Source: Vulcanococcus sp.
Lineage (GTDB): Bacteria > Cyanobacteriota > Cyanobacteriia > PCC-6307 > Cyanobiaceae
Length of the DNA: 64,000 nt
Assembly (NCBI GenBank): GCA_019264575.1
Contig: JAHUZV010000024.1
Coordinates: 62,001 to 126,000, forward strand
Reading direction: 5' to 3'
Under the pieces are notes generated by a model that was not told the DNA's origin, ran no database searches, and saw only the letters and a list, made by a program, of their open reading frames with translations. This document shows positions 15,737 to 22,499 of this stretch, piece by piece. The position numbers were made by a program, and so were the translations under genes. The stretch's first letter is position 1, and each line of letters starts with the position of its first letter.

Positions 15737-16033
15737 TTGCACGTTGCCAAGCAAGAGACCAAGGTCCCGGCTTGTCCGACGGAGGGTTGGTTGAGCGACG
15801 GCCGGCAGGTGCTGCACTTCAAGCCGGTGGTGTGGGACCGGTGGCGTCAGGAACTGGAGGTGACGAGCGGTGAATGGCTGAGCGATCAGCCGGCGCCGTT
15901 GCTCAAGCGGCGTCAACAGCTCAGCCGTGAGCAGGCCCTTGAGCTGTGGCGCCAACGCCGTTCTGAGGGCTGGACCGCATGTGTGCCGCAATGGCAGCCA
16001 CCGCAACCGCCGCGGATGGTGTTTCAGCGGTGA
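15737..16033 (+). CDS. DUF1651 domain protein
   Basis: A 98-aa protein fitting DUF1651, a small family found mainly in Synechococcus and Prochlorococcus. Its hallmarks are GWLSDGRQVLHFKPVVWDRWRQ, then SGEWLSDQPAPLLKRRQQLSREQALELW and the end block RRSEGWTACVPQW. It is soluble and rich in Trp and Arg. TTG 15737 is used as start because no ATG precedes the domain; a GTG-like start further in would remove part of it. Members are often multicopy and sit in variable regions, which fits this island. No function is established. Confidence 0.7.
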   Translation: MHVAKQETKVPACPTEGWLSDGRQVLHFKPVVWDRWRQELEVTSGEWLSDQPAPLLKRRQQLSREQALELWRQRRSEGWTACVPQWQPPQPPRMVFQR

Positions 16034-16156
16034 GAGGCAGTGCCAAACCAATCAATCTCGTGCTCTTTGGCGTGCCAGGCAATGCGTGAAAGAACGGATT
16101 GCTCAGCGCACTCGGCGGAGCGAATCTGTGATCAACAACCCAGGGAGGCGCCACCG

Positions 16157-16189
16157 ATGGCTGATACCCCACCCGAGCAGCAGATCTAG
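16157..16189 (+). CDS. Mini-ORF of the repeat element, copy 1 (MADTPPEQQI)
   Basis: A 10-codon reading frame, ATG to TAG, preceded by AGGGAGG ending about 9 nt before the ATG. The second copy at 22261 has the same Shine-Dalgarno and the same first six residues, MADTPP, but runs 13 codons. In copy 1 the frame past the TAG still resembles copy 2 for four codons up to a shared TGA. It may be a real micropeptide, a leader peptide or chance within a conserved RNA. Confidence 0.4.
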   Translation: MADTPPEQQI

Positions 16190-16416
16190 AAGCACCGCTG
16201 ACTGCAGGCCCCTGCTCCAACAGTCTTCACCCAACCGTGGGCTGGTCGTCAGTTCGGACACTGACTAGGGACGTCTGAACCGTCGACACTCCGTTTGCAC
16301 CGCTTCAGGTGCCCCAGGAGAACCAACAGCTCACACCTGGAACGTTCGGCCCCAGGTGCCAACGCCAGCAGCTTCGACCAACTCAAGCCATTGGACTATT
16401 CGTGATTGATCCATGA

Positions 16417-16442
16417 CCCTCGGGCTCTGCTCGGGGGTTTTT
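16417..16442 (+). terminator. Terminator ending repeat copy 1
   Basis: A 9-bp stem CCCTCGGGC / GCTCGGGGG (with G-U pairs), loop TCT, then TTTTT. The equivalent hairpin in copy 2 keeps the stem with a T-A pair where copy 1 has T-G, so base pairing is maintained. Confidence 0.88.
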
Positions 16443-16506
16443 GATGGGCTATCACGGACGCGGATCGGGAAGCACCAGCGCTGCTGCCCGTGCTGACATG
16501 AAAGTC

Positions 16507-16770
16507 TTAATCAAGCATGTCTAACCGGTCTTCAATACGTTGCAAGCGGCTGAGGACTTCGTCGAGAAGATCGACTCTTGCGTCAAGCCTTGCCAGGCGC
16601 TTGTTAATGCTGCTTAAGTCGCCGCGATCATCAAGATAAAACTTCAAAGCATTTTCGACCCATTGGCTCAGCTCCAGTCCGTCAGATAAGGCTGACAACT
16701 CGACGAGCAGGAAGACGTCTCTTCGCAGTGTGATTTCAAGTTGTACGTTGTCCATTGAAGACTCAGTCAT
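16507..16770 (-). CDS. Ribbon-helix-helix-like protein with coiled-coil tail
   Basis: An 87-aa protein. Residues 9-45 (VQLEITLRRDVFLLVELSA, then LELSQWVENALKFYL) have the beta-strand, helix, helix layout of ribbon-helix-helix DNA-binding proteins. Residues 50-87 (INKRLARLDARVDLLDEVLSRLQRIEDRLDML) form a regular heptad coiled coil for oligomerisation. Starts at ATG 16770 or at the ATG five codons in. It is the first of three RHH-like proteins in the island. Its AT content is higher than that of the core genes. Probably a regulator or an antitoxin without an evident toxin neighbour. Confidence 0.6.
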   Translation of the reverse strand: MTESSMDNVQLEITLRRDVFLLVELSALSDGLELSQWVENALKFYLDDRGDLSSINKRLARLDARVDLLDEVLSRLQRIEDRLDMLD

Positions 16771-16839
16771 GGATCAGACTTGCTAACTCGATTGCGTAGT
16801 CCTGATGCTTAAGTGTGGTGAAATCTATTTGGGCATTGC

Positions 16840-17175
16840 TCACTGGTTCGAGGGTTGAATCGCATCAAGCTTGGCGGCTAAAACCACGTCAGCGCGCGTG
16901 ATGCCTCCTGTCTTGTGGGTGTGGATGTTGATCTCTACGTAACCCCAGCCCACAGAAAAATCACCATGATGGCCCTGCTCTTCACAGAGCACGCCGGCTC
17001 GATTCAGCCAGGCGAGTGCCGATGCGAAATCAGTGAATGTCAAGCGCCTGTGAAGGTGATGGTCATCCACCACCTCCCAGTCAGTCAGCTCAGCCAGTAG
17101 GGCCGTGATGTCCTCTGCCTCCAGGGTAGAGCCGCCATCGCGGCATGGAACACAGACTTCATCCTTCAAAGCCAT
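16840..17175 (-). CDS. Pterin-4a-carbinolamine dehydratase (PCD/DCoH family)
   Basis: The 111-aa protein matches PCD: an N-terminal region with ELTDWEVVDDHHLHRRLTFTDF, then AGVLCEEQGHHGDFSVGWGYVEINIHTHKTGGITRADVVLA. The active-site histidines lie in GHH and in the THKTGG block. PCD dehydrates 4a-hydroxytetrahydrobiopterin in pterin recycling and in some bacteria has a coactivator role. An extra CxxC near the N-terminus (VCVPCRDGG) is common in bacterial members. The gene is in the island beside small regulators, though many picocyanobacteria carry it elsewhere; it may be a mobile extra copy. No phenylalanine hydroxylase is nearby. Confidence 0.85.
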   Translation of the reverse strand: MALKDEVCVPCRDGGSTLEAEDITALLAELTDWEVVDDHHLHRRLTFTDFASALAWLNRAGVLCEEQGHHGDFSVGWGYVEINIHTHKTGGITRADVVLAAKLDAIQPSNQ

Positions 17176-17247
17176 GATGAAGCGCTCCGAGTTGTTGGAT
17201 TACGGATTGGTTTTGGCATTGCCTCGATGAATGGTGGGGTGATGCAC

Positions 17248-17502
17248 TTATGGAGTGTTCGCGAAATTGTGAGCAGGCCTACCTGGGCGATTGCTCGCTA
17301 TGCCAGCAGCGTCTCTTGAGCGCGTTGCTCCAGCCTTTGGGGCTCGGTGCTTCCACTCTGGTAGCTCCTGCTTAGCACCGATCACTTCACCGCTGGTCCG
17401 CATTAATCCGGGCATAAACGTGATCAAAAAGAAGATCACTGGCAGGGCAACGACAAAGCCGCCAATGACCAGATAGCCAACCGCAAGCTAGCTCCATGAC
17501 AT
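17248..17502 (-). pseudogene. Small one-TM protein broken by an amber codon
   Basis: Minus-strand ATG 17502 is preceded by AGGAGA at good spacing and reads MSWS, then TAG at codon 5. The same frame continues LAVGYLVIGGFVVALPVIFFLITFMPGL (one TM helix), then MRTSGEVIGAKQELPEWKHR and a Pro/Arg tail to the stop at 17248. A single change of TAG to a sense codon (for example TAC) would give an ordinary 84-aa small membrane protein. Alternatively an internal GTG (17439) is used, but that would cut the TM helix. Reads best as a recent nonsense mutation. Confidence 0.55.
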
Positions 17503-17834
17503 GGTTCAAATCTCCTGCTCGCCTATGCATCAAATCTAGGGGCGATGAATTCTTTGCTTGTGGTGTCTGCGTTGTCGTCTGTGATCTGCTGCAAATCCGA
17601 CTTGAGATGCTGTGTCTCGAGGTTTCGTGAAGCTGCTCTTCGCGGTTGCATCGGAGCTCGGCGGGCTGTAGGGGGGGATTGCATCTCCTTCTGGCTTCAC
17701 CGTGCCATTCAACGACGGACTTGCGCGGGGTGGCTGCGAGTTGCGCTGCATCTCGGCAGTAGATCAGCTTTCTTTTCGACGCTGAAATGACCTTCCCATC
17801 AGGCTTGATTTCAGGTCTCCGCCATTGATGTCAG
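17503..17834. other. 331-bp stretch without a convincing gene
   Basis: A plus-strand frame from 17545 starts like a signal peptide (MNSLLVVSALSSVICC). It then turns Arg/Cys-rich with no pattern, and the minus strand is open over the same span. I do not call either. The region supplies upstream sequence for the minus-strand pseudogene and for the thioredoxin-like gene at 17835. Confidence 0.5.
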
Positions 17835-18170
17835 ATGCGAACACTGATAAAGTTCAGTACGCACGACTGCCCGGCCTGTCAGGAGATAGCTGGCTTTGAT
17901 GCTGCCGTTGCGGCTGAATTTGGATTCTCTTTTGTCGATATTGATATGAAGAAAATCGCGTCGTATCGTGTCTATCGTAAATACCTTCTTTGTCATCGCT
18001 CTGCTCGAAAAGAGATTGCACTACCCACCTATATCTTGGTGGATCTTCATGGCGATAACTTTGCTGTTCATGGCGAATTAACGGGTTCGATGTCTCGACG
18101 CCGTTTTCGAGTCTCTCTAGAAGGCATGCTGCAGCAGAGTGAGTTCGCCAGGAGCGCGGAGGACGCTTGA
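17835..18170 (+). CDS. Thioredoxin-like protein with a CPAC site
   Basis: A 111-aa protein that begins MRTLIKFSTHDCPACQEIAGFD: a beta strand followed by C-P-A-C at residues 12-15, the thioredoxin/glutaredoxin position. It continues with a helix, a second strand (FSFVDIDMKK), and the probable cis-Pro strand ALPTYILVDLHGD. These are the elements of a thioredoxin fold. It has no signal peptide, so it is cytosolic. Codon and base use are more AT-rich than in core genes, a sign of transfer. Partners unknown; no redox partner gene is adjacent. Confidence 0.65.
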   Translation: MRTLIKFSTHDCPACQEIAGFDAAVAAEFGFSFVDIDMKKIASYRVYRKYLLCHRSARKEIALPTYILVDLHGDNFAVHGELTGSMSRRRFRVSLEGMLQQSEFARSAEDA

Positions 18171-18312
18171 TTGCGGGATAATCGACCAAACCGATGGCGC
18201 TCCCGTCTTCTGTGTTCGTCGTGTTACTAATGCACCCCACTTGCCAATGCCGCTGAGATGGCTGTGGTGATAGATCTTCAATCGTAAGACGAATTGCGAG
18301 GCATCGCTGTTA

Positions 18313-18594
18313 TTAGCCACGCCACGTCAAGGTTCCATCGCCCAAGAGGGCACCCCGATGGCGCCACAGATCTTCATCAGTGATGTCAATCCCTTTGGCT
18401 TGGAGGAGTTTGCGCACGTCATCGGTACTTGCCGCTAACCGAAGTTGATCGCCGAACTCCGGATTGGCTTGGACAAGCTCTCGGATGGCCTGAATGGCTT
18501 GGTTTACTGCGCAGGCGTGATCAGGATCTGCTTCAAAGGCTGTTGTGGTCTCTGCAGACTTATTGTCTTGCTGATTGGCAACCATGAAAACCAT
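18313..18594 (-). CDS. Nif11-like small protein with C-terminal TWRG
   Basis: A 93-aa protein. After a polar N-terminus, residues 35-80 (AIRELVQANPEFGDQLRLA, STDDVRKLLQAKGIDITDEDLW) follow the Nif11 pattern of two helices and a G-hydrophobic-x-I/V-T-x-x-D-L segment seen in Nif11-type leader peptides. The end is RHRGALLGDGTLTWRG. There is no Cys in that tail and no Gly-Gly cleavage site in the usual place, so it does not look like a lanthipeptide precursor. I recall similar LWRHRG...TWRG proteins in marine Synechococcus. Starts at ATG 18594 or 18585. Function unknown. Confidence 0.6.
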   Translation of the reverse strand: MVFMVANQQDNKSAETTTAFEADPDHACAVNQAIQAIRELVQANPEFGDQLRLAASTDDVRKLLQAKGIDITDEDLWRHRGALLGDGTLTWRG

Positions 18595-18854
18595 GCCTCG
18601 CTGGCTATGAGCCAGGCTATTCAGACTCTTGGTGAAGGTGCTGAGTGATGCAGTTGCATGCCCTTAGTACTGCGAACATGATGCCTTCATGAGCTGCCTC
18701 TTGCCCACGGATGCACTCGAGTGTGGCTCGAAATTGATTCCGGCTGCTCCATCGGTTGAATCTGCAGCCTGACGCCCCAACCCTGATTGGAGTGTGCACG
18801 TCACACGCTGGTGTGGGTCCCCTCTGCGCTCAGCCTCTGGTGTCTCGCATTCCC

Positions 18855-19183
18855 ATGAGCGTCGAGCCCAGTGCGGGTGCCACGGCCAAAGACCCTGTCT
18901 GTGGCACGGTCGTCCCTGCTGCCACGGCACTCTCCGCTGATCGAGCTGGGCGGACGTATTACTTCTGCAGCCAGAGCTGCCGGTAAACCTTTGTGGCGCC
19001 GGAGCAGGCACTGCGCCGCATGCGCCGGCGAGTGGGCATCGCTCTGAGTGGTGTGTTGGCTTGGCGCTGCTGCGGGCAGCGGCCTTGATTGCCCTCGCCG
19101 CCGGCGTGAGCTTGCTCAGCTGGGCGCCGGTGGCTCCGCTGCCATGGCTCTCCAGCGTGGTCTGGCTGTCAGAGCTTGCTTGA
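18855..19183 (+). pseudogene. Decayed YHS-domain membrane protein
   Basis: From ATG 18855 the frame gives a YHS metal-binding motif, DPVCGTVVPAATALSADRAGRTYYFCSQSCR (Cys at the three usual places), then TAA at 18984-18986. Read through, it continues TFVAPEQALRRMRRRVGIALSGVL. After a shift of frame near 19050 it continues LALLRAAALIALAAGVSLLSWAP...LPWLSSVVWLSELA to a TGA at 19181-19183, a hydrophobic membrane region. One stop and one frameshift therefore interrupt a former YHS plus membrane protein, as found in copper or other metal handling. It lies just upstream of the metal-uptake genes. Confidence 0.55.
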
Positions 19184-19280
19184 GCCTGGTTTTTGGGAGT
19201 GCAGGTCGGGCTCAAAGCTCAACTGGTTCTCGTGTTGATGGCCAACAGCTGCTGCAGCGGGAGGGTGCTCCTAGTCAGTA

Positions 19281-20243
19281 GTGCCAGGTGGCAACAAGCG
19301 CTCAGCACCTCTAAGACTGAGAACCGTTATCGTTTGCTTGATTCATGGGTTCTGTGTGCCGGGTTCCGCCTCGCTGCTCAGCTTTGTTCTTGCCACCGCG
19401 CCTCCCCTGCCTTCGGTGGTTGCTGTGGATGGCGTGCTCTGCGACATCACGCGCTCGCTTGCGCAGGGCTCTGCCCGGGTGACTTGCCTGATCCCACCAG
19501 GGGCTGATCCCCATGCGATGGCTCTGCGTGGATCCGATCGGCAGGCTCTCAGCAGTGCGCGTCTTGTCTTGATCAACGGCTACAACCTCACCCCAGCGAT
19601 GGGGCGAATTCGCGTGAATGCTCCAGTTGTGCCCGTTGCCGAGCGTGCCGTTCCGCGCAACAAAGCTCCCGATCCCCACGTGTGGCACGACCCAGCTCTG
19701 ACCAGTGCGATGGTTCAAGAGACGGCTGCCGCCTTGCAGCCGGTGTTGGGTTCGTCAGCGGCTGGAGCGCTGCAGCGGCGTCGCCAAGCGATGCAGGCTG
19801 TGCTCAAGCAGCTTGGAAGTTGGAGCGCCAAGCAGCTGCAGACCGTGCCCGCTGACCAGCGCGTTTTGGTCAGTGAACACAGAGCATTCTCAGCGTTTGC
19901 CAGTCGCTATGGCATCCGTGAATTACCCGTGATCGATGCGTTCGCCTCGGGTGGCAGCTTGAGACCGTCCAGTTTGTCGGCCATCAGCAAGGCCATCCGC
20001 CAATCGGGAACGAAGGCGATCTTCGCTGAAGCGCTGCCGCCCTCCAAAACACTGCGCCGAATCAGCTCGGTGAGTGGAGTTTCGATCGCGATACAACCCA
20101 TCTATGCCGATGGGCAGGCTCCAGGCAAATCCCTCATCCAGACAGCCACTGCCAACGTCTGCACCTTTGTGACTGCCCAGGGTGGTCGTTGTGACCAGCA
20201 GACGGCAGCTGCCTTGCAACAACAATGGGCCGCCATCCGATGA
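19281..20243 (+). CDS. Metal ABC transporter substrate-binding protein (ZnuA-like)
   Basis: Up to 320 aa. The mature domain has the cluster 9 (ZnuA/TroA) signature: the pair VVAVDGVLCDITRSL, the metal ligand block PPGADPHAMALRGSDRQALSSARLVLINGYNLTPAM, PDPHVWHDPALTSAMV, VSEHRAFSAFASRYGI and FAEALPPS. His residues in ADPH, PHVWHD and SEH plus the late acidic site are the usual zinc or manganese ligands. There is a signal-like hydrophobic stretch near the N-terminus. The start is uncertain: GTG 19281 gives a positively charged leader, while TTG 19338 or GTG 19356 would place the candidate Zur box upstream. The stop overlaps the start of the outer-membrane gene. No permease or ATPase gene is nearby. 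Confidence 0.82.
   Translation: MPGGNKRSAPLRLRTVIVCLIHGFCVPGSASLLSFVLATAPPLPSVVAVDGVLCDITRSLAQGSARVTCLIPPGADPHAMALRGSDRQALSSARLVLINGYNLTPAMGRIRVNAPVVPVAERAVPRNKAPDPHVWHDPALTSAMVQETAAALQPVLGSSAAGALQRRRQAMQAVLKQLGSWSAKQLQTVPADQRVLVSEHRAFSAFASRYGIRELPVIDAFASGGSLRPSSLSAISKAIRQSGTKAIFAEALPPSKTLRRISSVSGVSIAIQPIYADGQAPGKSLIQTATANVCTFVTAQGGRCDQQTAAALQQQWAAIR
19318..19332. promoter_or_regulatory. Candidate Zur/Fur-family box
   Basis: TGAGAACCGTTATCG is a 7-1-7 inverted repeat with two mismatches, close to the TGATAAC-N-GTTATCA type bound by Fur-family repressors including cyanobacterial Zur. It lies 5 bp upstream of the TTG at 19338 and 23 bp upstream of the GTG at 19356, both in frame with the binding-protein gene. 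Confidence 0.45.
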
Positions 20244-21199
20244 CGACGCGTCAAATCATTCTTGCGGCTGTTGCTGCTCTCGTCGCTGCCGGATCACCGA
20301 TACCTGCCTGGTCCCATGGTGCACCAGGTGGTGAAGAGCTGGGGCCTGGCGACTTCCGGATTCGTCCGGTCGTCACGCTGGAGGGGCATGCAGGGTTGGA
20401 GAACAACCTCGAGGGGCAGCCACGGCACTACGCCATTGATGGCCTGTTTGGTGCGGTGTTCGAGTGGGGCTTGGATCAGGGCGGCAGTTTTGCCATCGAG
20501 GCCCAGATCGGTCCTGCTCTGGTGTGGGGTGAGGCCGAACATTTCTACGGGCGGGTCCATGTGGATGGACATGGTGATGCTGGCCATCACGACGATCATG
20601 CGAGTGATGAGTACGCCGCTGTGCATGACCATGCGCATGGGGATGGCAGTCCCTATCGCCGCACCGATGTGAAGGGTTATCTGCAGGCGCGGTATCAACC
20701 CAACGAACGCTTTGAACTGTCACTCACCTGGTGGCCCTATTACGTCACAGGTAATCAGTGGGATGATGTTGTTGGTCTGAAGAATGAGGTTGGTGCTGAG
20801 GCCATCTGGGCTTTTGGGGATGGCGATGTGAATTTCGCCCTTGGCGATGGCCTGGAGACCATTGTTGATGGTCTCTTTGTCTCTGTTGAAAACAGAACAG
20901 GCTGGGAGAGTGAAGGCACCTACCTGGGCAACTACACCGACCCCTGGCTTGGTCTTGGCTTCAATATCGATCTGCTCCATGTCACCCTTTCGGCTGGCCC
21001 TCGCTTCTACAGCCCTGGCTCTTACTCCGGTTTGCCCTTTCGAACGGATTGGGGTGGTGAAATCGAGCTGGAGTACCCCTTATCCAACTCGTTGGTGGTC
21101 TTCGCCCATTGGAAACCGATCTACAGCAGCCAAGGCGGTGAAGGCTGGGGCGTGGGCTGGCAGCATCACATTGGAACGGGTCTCAGCTTCAGCTTCTGA
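20240..21199 (+). CDS. Outer-membrane beta-barrel protein with His-rich loop, probable metal uptake
   Basis: A 319-aa protein with signal peptide MTTRQIILAAVAALVAAG...AWS-HGA. The mature chain is built of amphipathic beta strands (GYLQARYQPNERFELSLTWWPYY, LGLGFNIDLLHVTLSAGPRF) and ends in GTGLSFSF, the C-terminal Phe typical of outer-membrane proteins. An internal loop near residues 112-135 is dense in His and Asp (HVDGHGDAGHHDDHASDEY, then HDHAHGDG), well suited to bind zinc or similar ions. Its ATG overlaps the stop of the ZnuA-like gene (ATGA at 20240-20243), so the two are translated together. Function in metal capture is inferred from the loop and partner. Confidence 0.78.
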   Translation: MTTRQIILAAVAALVAAGSPIPAWSHGAPGGEELGPGDFRIRPVVTLEGHAGLENNLEGQPRHYAIDGLFGAVFEWGLDQGGSFAIEAQIGPALVWGEAEHFYGRVHVDGHGDAGHHDDHASDEYAAVHDHAHGDGSPYRRTDVKGYLQARYQPNERFELSLTWWPYYVTGNQWDDVVGLKNEVGAEAIWAFGDGDVNFALGDGLETIVDGLFVSVENRTGWESEGTYLGNYTDPWLGLGFNIDLLHVTLSAGPRFYSPGSYSGLPFRTDWGGEIELEYPLSNSLVVFAHWKPIYSSQGGEGWGVGWQHHIGTGLSFSF

Positions 21200-21580
21200 C
21201 GCGTCGCTAGTGCCTTGATTCTGCTCGCGATCGAGGAGCAGGCTTGTGGATTATGGATGGATCGATGCCCATCAGGCTCGTCTGGTGGGTTTTGGCAACG
21301 TGCCCTTGGCGTAACAGCACGAAGCCCCTGCGTGCCCAAGGGCGCGAGCGGTCGCTGGATGCTGCTTCGCACGTCTACTCGCGGCAACCACAGCCGCTGA
21401 GATTGACCTGCACAACTTGATGCCAAACATGCCGATCAGGATCAGTTGGATTAGGCACAGGCTTCCAAGATGGCCTCGCTTGTTTTGGCTTTTCTTCTGA
21501 TTGCAACAAGTCCTGCCGTTCTTCGTGGGGTTGGCTGCTGAAGCGCAATCCAGGCGATAATGCGCTGCCGATCTGGAAAT
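21200..21580 (+). other. 380-bp gap after the metal cassette, no clear gene
   Basis: Only short frames are open. One plus-strand 23-codon frame (MASLVLAFLLIATSPAVLRG..., from about 21471) looks like a signal peptide followed by a stop. A minus-strand frame has one hydrophobic run (LIQLILIGMFGI). Neither has a ribosome site or a continuation I trust. Remnants of lost genes are likely. Confidence 0.4.
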
Positions 21581-21805
21581 ATGAAGCGCTCTGATCCCCC
21601 ACAAGCCAATCACGGCGTGCCAGGTGAACCTGACCCGCGCTTCCGCTTGGACCCAGCCTGCTTCCCGCAGCCCATCGAGCTGGAGCTGCCCGAAGAGTTG
21701 ATGGAACGGTTGCAGCGCATGGCCAAGGAGACAGAGTTTTCGCTCTCTGAGCTTGTTCACAACCTGATCTGTCAGCAGCTCAATGAGAAGGCGAAGGAGC
21801 CCTGA
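21581..21805 (+). CDS. Ribbon-helix-helix-type small protein
   Basis: A 74-aa protein. The Pro-rich N-terminus (RSDPPQANHGVPGEPDPRF) is followed by PIELELPEELMERLQRMAKETEFSLSELVHNLICQQL (residues 31-67), which has the strand-helix-helix pattern of CopG/Arc proteins: a strand with alternating residues, then a helix, then S-L-S-E-L-V-H in the second helix. ATG 21581 follows an in-frame upstream ATG 21 bp before it that has no better ribosome site. Second of three RHH-like proteins in the island. No toxin-like ORF adjoins it, so it may be a stand-alone regulator. Confidence 0.6.
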   Translation: MKRSDPPQANHGVPGEPDPRFRLDPACFPQPIELELPEELMERLQRMAKETEFSLSELVHNLICQQLNEKAKEP

Positions 21806-21947
21806 GCTCTGCCTGGCATCCCTGCGCCTTCATGGGTGCGGGTGAGGCACATCATTCGCAATGAACCTCCATGCACCGTCATGTCGTTGCCGTGGATCTT
21901 GGGCAAAGCAGAAGAGATAATGAAGAGATCTCCGCCGGGCGCCTCTT

Positions 21948-22139
21948 GTGGCCTATGCAAACGGCTTTGATTCAGATTCACTCCCCCGGCTGAACCGGGC
22001 GGCCAAACGGATCACGATTACCCTGCCGCACAGCACTTTTGTGCGCCTGGAAGAGCGGAGCAAAGCTCAAGGCCGCTCCCTCAGCAATCTGGCTGCGTAC
22101 CTGATTGCATGCGGATTGGAGCGATCCGATCCGCTCTGA
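21948..22139 (+). CDS. CopG-type ribbon-helix-helix protein
   Basis: A 63-aa protein with the RHH core KRITITLPHSTFVRLEERSKAQGRSLSNLAAYLIACGLE. The strand RITITLP and the second-helix start S-L-S-N-L-A-A-Y are textbook CopG features. It begins with GTG at 21948, since the nearby ATG at 21955 is out of frame. It ends immediately before the second copy of the dispersed element; copy 1 is likewise next to a RHH-like gene. Probably DNA-binding, perhaps autoregulatory; target unknown. Confidence 0.65.
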   Translation: MAYANGFDSDSLPRLNRAAKRITITLPHSTFVRLEERSKAQGRSLSNLAAYLIACGLERSDPL

Positions 22140-22260
22140 TCGCAGCCACAGATCTCCACGCTGTTCCTGCTGAGGCGCCAAGGCAATGCGCGTAAAGACG
22201 GATTGTTTGCGGCGGCTGGCCGAGCGACTCTGATTCCATCAACCCAGGGAGGCGCCACCG

Positions 22261-22302
22261 ATGGCTGATACCCCACCGCAGCACCAGCAGAAGCAACGCT
22301 GA
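22261..22302 (+). CDS. Mini-ORF of the repeat element, copy 2 (MADTPPQHQQKQR)
   Basis: A 13-codon frame with CAGGGAGG upstream at 8-9 nt spacing, as in copy 1. It differs from copy 1 by a 3-nt indel and substitutions, and it ends at a TGA whose equivalent is also present in copy 1 after that copy's earlier TAG. Conservation of the start region, Shine-Dalgarno and reading frame is the only support for translation. Confidence 0.4.
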   Translation: MADTPPQHQQKQR

Positions 22303-22452
22303 CTGCAGGCCCCTGCTCCAACAGTCTTCACCCAACCTTGGGCACTCGTGCGCCTGACTGATCGATACTCCGTTTGCACCGCCTTAGGTTCCAGGCGCCA
22401 ACGCCAGCAGCTTCAACCCCCACAAGCCATTGGAATGTTGGTTGCTTGATCA

Positions 22453-22478
22453 CCCTCGGGCATTGCTCGAGGGTTTTT
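22453..22478 (+). terminator. Terminator ending repeat copy 2
   Basis: The stem CCCTCGGGC / GCTCGAGGG with loop ATT is followed by TTTTT. Compared with copy 1, one position changes from a T-G to a T-A pair, so the hairpin itself is conserved. Confidence 0.88.
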
Positions 22479-22499
22479 GCTGTGGGCTTAAAGGCCCAG

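Larger units (their letters stand above)
16070..16445 (+). repeat. Dispersed element, copy 1 (RNA-like, with mini-ORF and terminator)
   Basis: About 375 bp recurring in diverged form at 22175-22484. Blocks shared almost exactly are: CAACCCAGGGAGGCGCCACC before the mini-ORF, CTGACTGCAGGCCCCTGCTC after it, AACAGTCTTCACCCAACC, ACTCCGTTTGCACCGC, GCCAACGCCAGCAGCTTC and CAAGCCATTGGA. A terminator hairpin comes last. Between blocks the copies differ by indels. No long ORF explains it. The strand is set by the terminator and the mini-ORF. Confidence 0.85.
22175..22484 (+). repeat. Dispersed element, copy 2 (RNA-like, with mini-ORF and terminator)
   Basis: About 310 bp with the same block order as 16070-16445: AGGCAATGCG and ACGGATTG near the 5' end, the Shine-Dalgarno and ATGGCTGATACCCCA block, CTGACTGCAGGCCCCTGCTC, CACCCAACC, ACTCCGTTTGCACCGC, GCCAACGCCAGCAGCTTC, AAGCCATTGGA and a terminator. 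Copy 2 lacks about 60 bp present in copy 1 before the GCCAACGCC block. It directly follows the CopG gene. Confidence 0.85.

Noticed and set aside
17545..17790. Possible 81-aa exported protein
   Set aside because: The first 16 residues resemble a signal peptide, but the rest is Arg/Cys-rich without pattern and the opposite strand is also open.
18617..18799. 60-aa minus-strand frame with FRATLECIRGQEAAHEGIMFAVLR
   Set aside because: A helix-like stretch is present, but start, ribosome site and homology are all uncertain; not strong enough to list.
16070..22335. Minus-strand frames over both repeat copies (MEQGPAVS...GYQPSVAPPWV)
   Set aside because: They look conserved only because the DNA is repeated; the terminator and Shine-Dalgarno place the element on the plus strand, and the two frames differ at their ends.
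16070..22484. Repeat element as a glutamine riboswitch (glnA / downstream-peptide type)
   Set aside because: The short downstream ORF is suggestive, but the conserved aptamer sequences I remember for that class are absent.
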